Source of the DNA: Campylobacterales bacterium
Lineage (GTDB): Bacteria; Campylobacterota; Campylobacteria; Campylobacterales; Nitratiruptoraceae
DNA: 7,433 bases
Direction: 5' to 3'
Assembly (NCBI GenBank): GCA_027068245.1
Contig: JAMOUF010000208.1
Location: forward strand, 1 to 7,433
In this document: in pieces, positions 1 through 6,074 of the stretch
How positions within the stretch are numbered: position 1 is the first letter of the stretch
Layout: each line of letters opens with the position of its first letter
The notes under the pieces: generated by a model
Database searches by the model: none
Seen by the model: the letters and a program-made list of their open reading frames with translations, nothing else
What the model was told of the DNA's origin: nothing
Position numbers and translations under genes: made by a program

Positions 1-337
1 GCCCGTATTCAACCCCTTTTAGACTGTAATAACTCTCAAGCTGGGGCGTTATGACCTCTATCTCCACACCACAGGCCTCTTTTATCTCCTCTATCACCTC
101 TTTGGCGTTTTTCGCCCTTCTAAAAGCCTCGGTGGCAACGGCTTTGACCTCATCAAGCTCCCTTAACTGGCACAGCGCCTCTTTTATACGCTCCTTTGCC
201 CTATCGGATATAACCCCTCTGCTCTCAAGCTCCTCGGCCGTCCTTACTATCCACTCCCTCTCAAAAACGGGCTCCAGCGTATCGCAATCTATCTTGACGG
301 CCCTAAGAGAGTTCGAGCCGATATCCACGGCTATCAT
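1..337 (-). CDS. Ppx/GppA-family phosphatase, N-terminal 112 residues (3' end outside window)
   Basis: This is the N-terminal part of an exopolyphosphatase / guanosine pentaphosphate phosphohydrolase family protein, a cytoplasmic ASKHA-fold enzyme acting on polyphosphate or pppGpp. The protein opens with the family's phosphate-binding loop (VDIGSNSLRAV, residues 4-14) and has the usual ATEAFRRAKN segment near residue 68. E101 lies where the family has its catalytic glutamate, but the surrounding ISGxEEAR block reads ITPQLESYY, so this is a divergent member. The ATG at 337 shares one base with the ilvA stop codon (TGATG). The last ilvA codons supply its Shine-Dalgarno sequence (GAGGAG, plus-strand 343-348, five bases from the ATG), so translation is probably coupled to ilvA. 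The gene is cut by the left edge, and whether it prefers polyP or pppGpp cannot be told from this part. Confidence 0.85.
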   Translation of the reverse strand, partial: MIAVDIGSNSLRAVKIDCDTLEPVFEREWIVRTAEELESRGVISDRAKERIKEALCQLRELDEVKAVATEAFRRAKNAKEVIEEIKEACGVEIEVITPQLESYYSLKGVEYG

Positions 338-1548
338 CAACGCTCCTCGAAAAAGCGGTAACCGTTGCGGCTAAGAAGCGAGCGTATCTGCTCTTGATGC
401 TCCCGCCCCTTGGTCTCAAGAGCGATGGATACGTTGGCGTCTCCAAAGGCGAGTTTGGCTGAAGTCCTGTCATATCCGATAGATACGATATTGGCGCTAA
501 CCTGTGCCAAAAGCTGGGTCAGTTTCATCAAACTGCCGGGTTTGTCTATCAAAGTGACAATCAGCTTCATCTTTCTGTAAGACTTTATAAGCCCTTTTTC
601 TATGATAACATTTAGCATCGTCACATCTATGTTTCCACCGCTTAAAATTACGGCAACCTTCGCGCTATCAGGAAGATTTAGCTTGTCGTATAACAAAGCG
701 GCCACTCCTACGGCACCCGCACCTTCGACCAGAAGTTTCTGGTTTTCAAGCAAAAACAAAATGGCGTCGGCTATCTCCTCGTCATCCACCTCAACCATAT
801 CGTCCACGCTTTTTAAAATGATATCCAGCGTCTTTTTTGAAGTATCCCTCACCGCTATACCGTCGGCTATGGTCCTCACATCGGTGCTGTCTACGGGCCG
901 GCCCAGCAAAAAGGAGTTTCTCATCGCAGGAGCTCCCGCTGCCGTAACGCCTATAACCTTAATATCCGGGTTTTTCTGCTTTATGGCGCTCGCTACCCCG
1001 GCTATCAGCCCGCCGCCTCCCACGGGAACCACCACTGCGTCCAAATCACTGATTTCTTGCAAAATCTCCAGAGCCACCGTCCCCTGTCCTGCCATCACAT
1101 CATCGTCTGCAAAGGGGTGTATGAAGACTTTGCCCTCACTTTTGGCATACTCTATGGCATACATATAGGCCTCGTCGTAGTTCGAGCCGTGCAACAAAAC
1201 CTTGGCACCATATGATTTTACGCCGTTTATCTTTGTAAGAGGGGTATTCTCCGGCATAACGATAGTCGCGTCAACCCCGTAGTAACTGGCGCTGAAAGCC
1301 ACTCCCTGGGCGTGGTTTCCTGCACTCGCCGCCACCACTCCGCGCTCTTTCTCATCCTCACTCAGCCTGGAGATTTTATTGAACGCGCCGCGTATCTTAA
1401 AAGCACCAGTGGTCTGAAGGTTCTCCTTTTTTAAAAAGACCTCCTTTTTAACCCTTTTACTTAGAATCGGGGCGTATGCGAAGGGGGTTTTAACCACAAC
1501 ATCTTTTATACGCCCATACGCATCCTCTATTTTGTTTAAATCTATCAT
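337..1548 (-). CDS. ilvA: Threonine ammonia-lyase (threonine deaminase), PLP-dependent, with C-terminal ACT domain
   Basis: This 403-residue enzyme converts L-threonine to 2-oxobutanoate and ammonia, the first committed step toward isoleucine. It is a fold-type II PLP enzyme. The cofactor lysine is K51 in TTGAFKIRGAFNK, the substrate loop is SAGNHAQG (75-82), the phosphate-binding glycines are GGGGL (177-181), and the LSGGNID segment (302-308) contacts the pyridine ring. From about residue 327 a single ACT domain follows (KLIVTLIDKPGSLMKL). This matches the short, about 400-residue architecture with one ACT domain rather than the roughly 510-residue E. coli IlvA with two ACT-like modules. The ACT domain suggests allosteric control, but the effector is not readable. 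The start overlaps the upstream CoA-binding gene by four bases (ATGA) and has only a weak AGG upstream, which points to translational coupling. No other ilv genes are in view. Confidence 0.95.
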   Translation of the reverse strand: MIDLNKIEDAYGRIKDVVVKTPFAYAPILSKRVKKEVFLKKENLQTTGAFKIRGAFNKISRLSEDEKERGVVAASAGNHAQGVAFSASYYGVDATIVMPENTPLTKINGVKSYGAKVLLHGSNYDEAYMYAIEYAKSEGKVFIHPFADDDVMAGQGTVALEILQEISDLDAVVVPVGGGGLIAGVASAIKQKNPDIKVIGVTAAGAPAMRNSFLLGRPVDSTDVRTIADGIAVRDTSKKTLDIILKSVDDMVEVDDEEIADAILFLLENQKLLVEGAGAVGVAALLYDKLNLPDSAKVAVILSGGNIDVTMLNVIIEKGLIKSYRKMKLIVTLIDKPGSLMKLTQLLAQVSANIVSIGYDRTSAKLAFGDANVSIALETKGREHQEQIRSLLSRNGYRFFEER

Positions 1549-1982
1549 ACAGCGCCTATCAGGTTCTTATGGTCCACCATGGTGCAGCGGTTTTGCACCA
1601 CTTTCATCCCGGCTTCCCTGGCCATTGCCGCAGCCTCGTTGTTGACAATACCTGCTTGAAACCAGACCACATCCACGTCGCCTCTTTTTATGGCCGCCTC
1701 TACTATAGGCACCAAAGCGGCCGGTTTTCTGAATACATCTATCATATCTATCTTGAAAGGGACCTCTTCCAAGCTTTTATATACCTTCTCACCAAGTATC
1801 TCATCCCCTTTGGGATAAATAGGGACTATTTTGTATCCCGCCTTTTGCAAATAGGAGGCAACCCTGTGACTGTCCTTTTGGGGATTTGGCGAAAGCCCCA
1901 CTACGGCTATGGTTTTTACGCTTGATAAAATCTCTTTTATCTCATCCAAATCTGCGTTTATTTCGGGAAATTCACACTCCAT
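1545..1982 (-). CDS. CoA-binding domain protein, YccU-like
   Basis: This 145-residue protein is a single Rossmann-type CoA-binding domain of the kind found in succinyl-CoA synthetase alpha subunits and in the stand-alone YccU family. It shows the dinucleotide-type turn AVVGLSPNPQKDSHRV (26-41), the second strand VPIYPKGDEILGEKVY (53-68), the IDMIDVFRKP segment (79-88), and a C-terminal VWFQAGIVNNEA...VVQNRCTMVDH region (106-138) with the conserved cysteine C133. It has no catalytic module, so its exact role is unknown; a CoA- or nucleotide-binding accessory role is an inference from the family. The start is backed by AAGGA shortly upstream. It overlaps ilvA by four bases. I recall the same neighbour pair in Campylobacter jejuni, which supports a long-standing linkage but not a shared function. 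Confidence 0.9.
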   Translation of the reverse strand: MECEFPEINADLDEIKEILSSVKTIAVVGLSPNPQKDSHRVASYLQKAGYKIVPIYPKGDEILGEKVYKSLEEVPFKIDMIDVFRKPAALVPIVEAAIKRGDVDVVWFQAGIVNNEAAAMAREAGMKVVQNRCTMVDHKNLIGAV

Positions 1983-2019
1983 CTATATCCTTTTTTGCCG
2001 AATTTTATCAAAATTTCTT

Positions 2020-2790
2020 TTAACAATCCCTTGGAATGCTAAGCAGTTTCACGATATACCTTCTTAGGGCCTCTATCCGGTTTTTGTCAGCCGGGTGGGT
2101 AGATAGAAATTCCGGTATCTTATGTTTGTTCTGTGCCATCATCTTCTGCCAAAACCTTATGGCCTCATAAGGGTTGTAACAGGCCTTATACATCAAATAG
2201 AGCCCAAGCTGGTCGGCCTCGTATTCGAACTTTCTGCTAAAGGGGTAGATAACCCCATACTGGGCCGTAACACCATAGGCCAAGTCGAAAAGAGGGCCCC
2301 ATTTGGATCCGGATATATGCAACCCTTTTGCCAAAAGCTCTTTTGAGAGGTTTCCAATCATCGCCATGGAGACCCTCTCACTGCCATGCCTTAGAATCGC
2401 GTGGGCCACTTCGTGCCCTATGACGGTTGCCAGCTGGTCGTCGTTCTCAACCAGCTTCAAAAGGCCGGTATAGACGAATATCTTTCCACCAGGCAGACAA
2501 AAAGCGTTTACCTGCGGAGACTCCAACACGTAAAACTCCCATTTAAATCCCGGATGAAACTCCTTCTCCGCCACTTTGGCTATCCGGGTTGCGACCCTTC
2601 TTACCATAGCGTTATAATGTGGGTCCTTGGAAATTTTCGCTTTTTTCAGTATCTCCTCTTTAGCCTGCAGCCCCATCTGCACCTCCTGGCTTGGAGATAT
2701 CAAAAGCAGCTGGTTTCTGTGGGTGTATGGATTTTTGGAACAGGCTATAAACGTAAGTGCGGCAAATACTACCAGAAGAAGTTTTTTCAT
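2020..2790 (-). CDS. M48-family zinc metalloprotease, probable lipoprotein (LoiP/YcaL-like)
   Basis: This 256-residue peptidase M48 protein probably degrades misfolded envelope proteins. The zinc site is complete: HEVAH at 126-130 gives H126, E127 and H130, and the third ligand is E191 in FEYEADQLG. The family block NAFCLPGGKIFVYTGL (95-110) and the C-terminal STHPADKNRIEAL (230-242) are also present. The N-terminus (KKLLLVVFAALTFIAC) is a short lipoprotein-type signal with C17 as likely lipidated residue. The lipobox FIAC is not ideal, because -3 is F instead of L. There are no further membrane spans, unlike HtpX, so the catalytic domain should sit in the periplasm. The start follows AAGGGG and lies 29 bases after the feoB stop. 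The intervening RNA forms a large hairpin (see 2801-2849). Target proteins are unknown. Confidence 0.92.
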   Translation of the reverse strand: MKKLLLVVFAALTFIACSKNPYTHRNQLLLISPSQEVQMGLQAKEEILKKAKISKDPHYNAMVRRVATRIAKVAEKEFHPGFKWEFYVLESPQVNAFCLPGGKIFVYTGLLKLVENDDQLATVIGHEVAHAILRHGSERVSMAMIGNLSKELLAKGLHISGSKWGPLFDLAYGVTAQYGVIYPFSRKFEYEADQLGLYLMYKACYNPYEAIRFWQKMMAQNKHKIPEFLSTHPADKNRIEALRRYIVKLLSIPRDC

Positions 2791-2800
2791 ATCGCCCCTT

Positions 2801-2849
2801 TATAATATATTAGCCGGGGTCAATACCCCATCATAGCTAATATATTATA
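2801..2849. repeat. Long inverted repeat / hairpin between feoB and the M48 protease gene
   Basis: TATAATATATTAGC (2801-2814) is the exact reverse complement of 2836-2849, a 14-base perfect stem. Inside it is a second stem, GGGGT (2816-2820) with ACCCC (2825-2829), closing on a 4-base loop. The unpaired bases between the stems are 2815 and 2830-2835. In the leftward mRNA the 5' arm is the last feoB codons (Y689 to A693), the feoB stop codon lies in and beside the loop, and the AAGGGG ribosome binding site of the protease gene begins directly after the 3' arm. There is no U-tract after it, so it is not a standard intrinsic terminator. A role in mRNA stability, processing or translational coupling is inference; the symmetry itself is directly visible. 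Confidence 0.8.
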
Positions 2850-4913
2850 GGCAAAAAATGCTAAAAGCCAGGCTAAAACGTTTGGATAGACGGTATAAAA
2901 TGTCCTCCAGGCCCACTGGGGCACCTCTGCGTAAAAGGTACTCATAGCGGCGATACATGGAGAGTAAATCATAATGATTATAATAAGGGCGATGGCCGCC
3001 TTGAAATCGACGTTTTGTCTCAGTTTGGCTATAAGCGTGCTGCTCTTTTCGTCCGCCTCTCCCACCGCATAGAGCGTAGCGAGCGTTGATACTACCACCT
3101 CTTTTGCCGCCAGACCGCTGACGGTGGCCACGCTTAGCCTCCAGTCAAATCCAAGGGGAGCGAAAATTGGCTCTATCATTTTGCCAAAACGCCCCAGATA
3201 GCTGTTTTCAAGATTTTTTGCGGCAAGTTCGTTATGAAGCCGCACCTTTTCGCTGTCATCTTTTACAAGCTCCATCTTTTTCTCATACTCATTCACCAGA
3301 TTCTCATTTACCGGATAGTTGCTTAAAAACCAGATAATCATCGCCGCGCCCGCTATAAACGTCCCCGCCTTTTTTATAAAGAGCTTGGCTTTTATGTATA
3401 ACTCCATCAAAAGCACCTTTATGGAAGGAAACCTGTATGGAGGCATCTCCATGACAAAGGGCTCCGGCTCCCCTTTAAAAAGAAGCGTGCGTAAAATCTT
3501 TGCCACAATAAGCCCCAAAAAGGCGCCGGTTAGATAGATGATAAACAGTATGTTGCCGGCACTGGCCGTAGGGAAAAAAGCCGCTATAAAAAGCACATAG
3601 ACAGGCAGTCTGGCACTGCAGTTCATAAAACCCAGTATCAGCATGGTAATGAGCCTGTCTTTTGGATTTTTCAGCGTCCTTGCCGCCATATAGGCCGGAA
3701 CGGTGCAGCCAAATCCGCTTACAAGCGGGATGAATGCCTTGCCCTGGAGCCCGAACTTTTTCAAAAACCCGTCCATCAAAAAGGCGGCCCTTGCCATATA
3801 TCCGGTCTGCTCCAGAAGGTTCAGCCCCAAAAACAGAATCAAAATATTTGGCAAAAACATTATAATCGAACCTACCGCAGGCACTACGCCGTCTGTGATG
3901 ACGCTGTTTATATCTCCCGGCGGCAGGATATGTTTAAGCCAGTCGGCGAAGTTGGTAAAGGCCGCGTCGATATAGTCCATGGGAATGGAGCCAACCTCGA
4001 AGGTTATCTGAAACAGAGCCCACATAAAAAACAAAAATATGGGAAGCCCAAATATTGGATGTATCAAAATTTTGTCGATTTTATCGGTCAGGGTCTCCTT
4101 TCTTGGCAGCTGCGCTACTTGCATAACTATACTTCTGGCTATAGCCGCCCTCTCATCCGCCAACAAATCGGCCACGCTATCTACATCAAACTCCATCTTG
4201 AGTCTTTTTATACTTTCGCTCAAAGCCTCGTGAAGCTCCAGAAATATCGGCAAATCGTGAACTATTTTATATATGTCCTCATCGTTTTCAAGCAGCCTTA
4301 TCACATAGAACCTGGCCTTCTCTTTGGTGTTGAAATGGGGAGATTTGAGTAAAATTTTCGTTAGGTTCTCTATCTCCTCCTCAATTTTCTCGTTATAGTA
4401 GATGTTGCATCCGCATTTTGGAAGTTTGTAGGTGTTGATAATCTCATCCACCAGCTTGTCGACGCCCTTTTTCTCCTTTGCAGACGTTAAAATGACGGGA
4501 ATTCCCAAAAGCTTGGATAGTTTTTGGCCGTCGATGTGCCCGCCCTTCTCTTCAACCTCGTCTATCATATTCACGACAAGTATCATCTTCTTTCTCATAT
4601 CGATAAGCTGAAGCGTGAGTATCAGGTTTCTTTGGAGCACGTTTGCGTCAACCACATTTATGATAAGGTCGTAATCCTCATGGATAAGATACCTCTTCGC
4701 CACCTTCTCCTCGGGCGTATAGGCGTTTAGGGAGTAGATACCGGGCAGGTCCACTATCTCGATATCGTAATCGCCTTTTTTTATAAAGACCTCTTTTTTC
4801 TCCACCGTCACCCCGGCAAAGTTCCCCACATGCAGCCTGGCTCCGGATATGGCGTTTATGATGGAGCTTTTGCCAACGTTTGGCTGTCCGACCATTACCG
4901 CTTTTATCTTCAT
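2820..4913 (-). CDS. feoB: Ferrous iron transporter FeoB
   Basis: This 697-residue inner-membrane protein drives Fe2+ uptake and has an N-terminal GTPase. The G motifs are intact: G1 GQPNVGKS (9-16), G2 with T37 in NFAGVTVEKK, G3 DLPG (55-58), G4 NMID (115-118) and G5 TSAKE (143-147). A helical spacer with the GDI-like region covers about 165-270. The membrane part starts near 280 and carries the two Gate domains: GYMARAAFLMDG (371-382), GFGCTVPAYMAARTL with C403 (400-414), NCSARLPVYVLF with C432 (431-442), AAKEVVVSTLATLYAVG (602-618) and SPCIAAMSTF with C653 (651-660). It is somewhat shorter than the roughly 770 residues of E. coli FeoB. No FeoC gene is seen. The ATG overlaps the feoA stop by four bases (ATGA), with GAGG seven bases before it, as expected for a coupled feoAB pair. 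Confidence 0.97.
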   Translation of the reverse strand: MKIKAVMVGQPNVGKSSIINAISGARLHVGNFAGVTVEKKEVFIKKGDYDIEIVDLPGIYSLNAYTPEEKVAKRYLIHEDYDLIINVVDANVLQRNLILTLQLIDMRKKMILVVNMIDEVEEKGGHIDGQKLSKLLGIPVILTSAKEKKGVDKLVDEIINTYKLPKCGCNIYYNEKIEEEIENLTKILLKSPHFNTKEKARFYVIRLLENDEDIYKIVHDLPIFLELHEALSESIKRLKMEFDVDSVADLLADERAAIARSIVMQVAQLPRKETLTDKIDKILIHPIFGLPIFLFFMWALFQITFEVGSIPMDYIDAAFTNFADWLKHILPPGDINSVITDGVVPAVGSIIMFLPNILILFLGLNLLEQTGYMARAAFLMDGFLKKFGLQGKAFIPLVSGFGCTVPAYMAARTLKNPKDRLITMLILGFMNCSARLPVYVLFIAAFFPTASAGNILFIIYLTGAFLGLIVAKILRTLLFKGEPEPFVMEMPPYRFPSIKVLLMELYIKAKLFIKKAGTFIAGAAMIIWFLSNYPVNENLVNEYEKKMELVKDDSEKVRLHNELAAKNLENSYLGRFGKMIEPIFAPLGFDWRLSVATVSGLAAKEVVVSTLATLYAVGEADEKSSTLIAKLRQNVDFKAAIALIIIIMIYSPCIAAMSTFYAEVPQWAWRTFYTVYPNVLAWLLAFFAYNILAMMGY

Positions 4914-5131
4914 TTCTCAACCTCTATATGGTCCGCTTCCTCTTTTCTCAAAGCCACCCTGGTCCCCTCCACATCTATCTCCCAGGTCTGCTTTTTCAAT
5001 GTATGGTCCAAAAGTTTGAGCCTGTTGCCTTTGGCGATACCCATGGCAAAAAGACGGCTCTTTACCGGCTCCTGGGCGCTCACTTTGGTGATAACACCCT
5101 CCTCGCCTATTTTCATATCGCTAACTCTCAT
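4910..5131 (-). CDS. feoA: Ferrous iron transport accessory protein FeoA
   Basis: This 73-residue protein is a small SH3-like FeoA domain that works with FeoB in ferrous iron uptake at the cytoplasmic face. The family pattern is clear: an opening VSDMKIGEEGVITKV (3-17), the loop with RLFAMGIAKGNRLKLL (25-40), and the final strands GTRVALRKEEADHIEVE (56-72). I chose the ATG at 5131 over an in-frame ATG at 5170. GGAG lies six bases upstream of the 5131 start, whereas nothing resembling a ribosome binding site precedes 5170, and the extra 13 residues do not look like FeoA. It is the first gene of the leftward string and lies behind the Fur-type site at 5198-5212, so iron repression is expected. 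It overlaps feoB by four bases. Confidence 0.93.
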   Translation of the reverse strand: MRVSDMKIGEEGVITKVSAQEPVKSRLFAMGIAKGNRLKLLDHTLKKQTWEIDVEGTRVALRKEEADHIEVEK

Positions 5132-5137
5132 TTTTTT

Positions 5138-5141
5138 CTCC
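5138..5141 (-). promoter_or_regulatory. Ribosome binding site that fixes the feoA start
   Basis: On the minus strand this reads GGAG, six bases before the ATG at 5131. It decides between that start and the in-frame upstream ATG at 5170, which has only TTTTCTT before it. Confidence 0.7.
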
Positions 5142-5196
5142 GTTTTTAATAATATATCTGAAATATACATAAGAAAAGCTTTGATTTAACTTAATT

Positions 5197-5252
5197 TTGA
5201 TAATCATTATCATTTATCCATATACTCTCCTTTAACACCGTATAAGTATAAT
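5197..5252 (+). promoter_or_regulatory. Candidate promoters for the rhodanese gene
   Basis: Two sigma-70-like options are visible. The first has TTGATA (5197-5202, five of six to consensus) and TATACT (5221-5226, five of six) with an 18-base spacer; its -35 element lies in the Fur box. The second is a perfect TATAAT at 5247-5252 with no good -35, a common situation in Campylobacterota, where -35 elements are weak. Either would give a short leader before the strong AAAGGAGG ribosome binding site (5274-5281). Which is used cannot be decided from sequence. Confidence 0.5.
5198..5212. promoter_or_regulatory. Fur box between feoA and the rhodanese gene
   Basis: The 15 bases TGATAATCATTATCA form a perfect 7-1-7 palindrome identical to the classical Fur operator core. 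Extended leftward to 5194, the site also matches the 19-base consensus at about 16 positions. It lies 66 bases from the feoA start codon and 75 from the rhodanese start codon. Fe2+-loaded Fur is known to repress feo genes in many proteobacteria, so repression of feoAB is the natural reading. Overlap with the -35 candidate at 5197-5202 suggests that the rightward rhodanese gene may be controlled too. The leftward feoA promoter itself could not be placed with confidence. Confidence 0.88.
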
Positions 5253-5287
5253 TCCACTACCATTTCGCCAAAAAAAGGAGGATATAT

Positions 5288-5794
5288 ATGAAAAAAATCG
5301 CGGTTATCGCACTGTTGGCATTCGCCCTTTTCGCAAGCCAGGAGGCTTTTTACGAAGATGACATAACTCCCAAAGAGGCTTTTGAGATGCAAAAAAAAGG
5401 AGCCGTGATTATAGATGTTAGAAGCGCTGCGGAGTATCTTTATGCGGGGCACCCAAAAGGTGCCGTCAACATTCCAATATTTGAATTTAACTACAGCCCG
5501 AAAAATATCGATATCCGGATAAAAGCCTCAAAAATGGAGCAAAGAGGAAAAAAAGCCGATTTGCACAAACTATACGATATCACGCCCATTGAAAACGGAA
5601 AGTTTTTGGAGGATGTGAAAAAACTATACTCCAAACTCAAACCAAAAGAGATAGTAGTAATTTGCAGAAGTGGCGCAAGAAGCGAGTATGCGGCGAACAT
5701 TTTGGCCAAAAACGGATTTAAAAACGTCTATAATGTAGAAGATGGGTATATATTTGGATGGAAGAGGGATAATCTTCCATCCGTAACGGAGTAA
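5288..5794 (+). CDS. Exported rhodanese-domain protein (putative periplasmic sulfurtransferase)
   Basis: This 168-residue protein has one rhodanese domain behind a signal peptide (KK then a hydrophobic stretch at 4-16, cleavage probably around 16-20). Rhodanese landmarks are IIDVRSAAEY (41-50), HPKGAVNIP (55-63) and the active-site loop CRSGARS (126-132), with C126 as sulfur-carrying cysteine. The six-residue loop size fits sulfurtransferases rather than Cdc25-type phosphatases. Between HPKGAVNIP and C126 there are about 60 residues, longer than I expect for a compact single-domain rhodanese; the extra part (about 67-100) is lysine-rich. The start has an ideal AAAGGAGG six bases upstream. The gene is divergent from feoAB and shares its Fur-type control region. 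Its sulfur donor and acceptor are unknown; a periplasmic role in sulfur-compound handling is inference. Confidence 0.88.
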   Translation: MKKIAVIALLAFALFASQEAFYEDDITPKEAFEMQKKGAVIIDVRSAAEYLYAGHPKGAVNIPIFEFNYSPKNIDIRIKASKMEQRGKKADLHKLYDITPIENGKFLEDVKKLYSKLKPKEIVVICRSGARSEYAANILAKNGFKNVYNVEDGYIFGWKRDNLPSVTE

Positions 5795-5795
5795 C

Positions 5796-6074
5796 TCAAC
5801 CCATATTTTCCGTCTGGTTGTGAAACTCCATCAGCTTTTTTCTCACATCCGCTATCATAGCGGGCGTGGCCTGTGGAGATTCGAGCCAGACGGCCTGAAA
5901 ATTCTCTTTGGTAGTTGTATATACGCTCTCGTTTAAAAAGGCGCTGTACTCTTCTATGTTTTTACAATATCTCTCCTCCCCTGTCTCCTTGTTTACACAC
6001 CGAATAAGCCATCCTCCCATCTTATCGGGAACTATTTCCGCTTCCACAATCAAAATATCTTCGTTCTCACTCAT
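5796..6074 (-). CDS. Conserved-looking small protein of unknown function, coupled to psd
   Basis: I do not recognise this 92-residue protein. It has no signal peptide or membrane span and is acidic overall at the N-terminus. It begins with a probable beta-hairpin (ILIVEAEIVPDKMGGWLIRCV, split by a turn at 16-20), has two cysteines at 26 and 37 (C-x10-C), and ends in a helical region (about 71-86) with PAMIADVRKKLMEF. It is very likely real: an AGGAGAGG ribosome binding site lies just upstream of the ATG, the start overlaps the psd stop region by eight bases (6067-6074), and the reading frame fills the space to one base from the convergent rhodanese stop. Co-expression with psd is expected, but this gives no firm clue to its function. 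Confidence 0.75.
   Translation of the reverse strand: MSENEDILIVEAEIVPDKMGGWLIRCVNKETGEERYCKNIEEYSAFLNESVYTTTKENFQAVWLESPQATPAMIADVRKKLMEFHNQTENMG

Noticed and set aside
1569..1925. Open frame on the plus strand opposite the CoA-binding gene, and similar plus-strand frames opposite ilvA, feoB and psd
   Set aside because: They lie entirely antisense to well-supported genes, lack ribosome binding sites and show no recognisable protein features.
2001..2015. Promoter or small hairpin (AATTTT-ATC-AAAATT, with TAAAAT on the minus strand) before the CoA-binding gene
   Set aside because: It has no acceptable -35 element and very short AT-only arms, which are expected by chance in this AT-rich gap. 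It is kept only as a possible internal promoter.
2801..2849. Rho-independent terminator after feoB
   Set aside because: The stem is mostly A/T, the loop side holds the feoB stop codon, and the base run after the 3' arm on the minus strand is AAGGGG rather than a U-tract.
3306..3318. Shared 13-base string ATTTACCGGATAG, also present near 6423-6435
   Set aside because: Both copies are inside unrelated coding genes, in no common context and with no further copies; probably coincidence of preferred codons.
5132..5170. Longer feoA using the in-frame ATG at 5170
   Set aside because: There is no ribosome binding site before 5170, while GGAG sits six bases before the ATG at 5131. The 13 extra residues do not resemble FeoA proteins.
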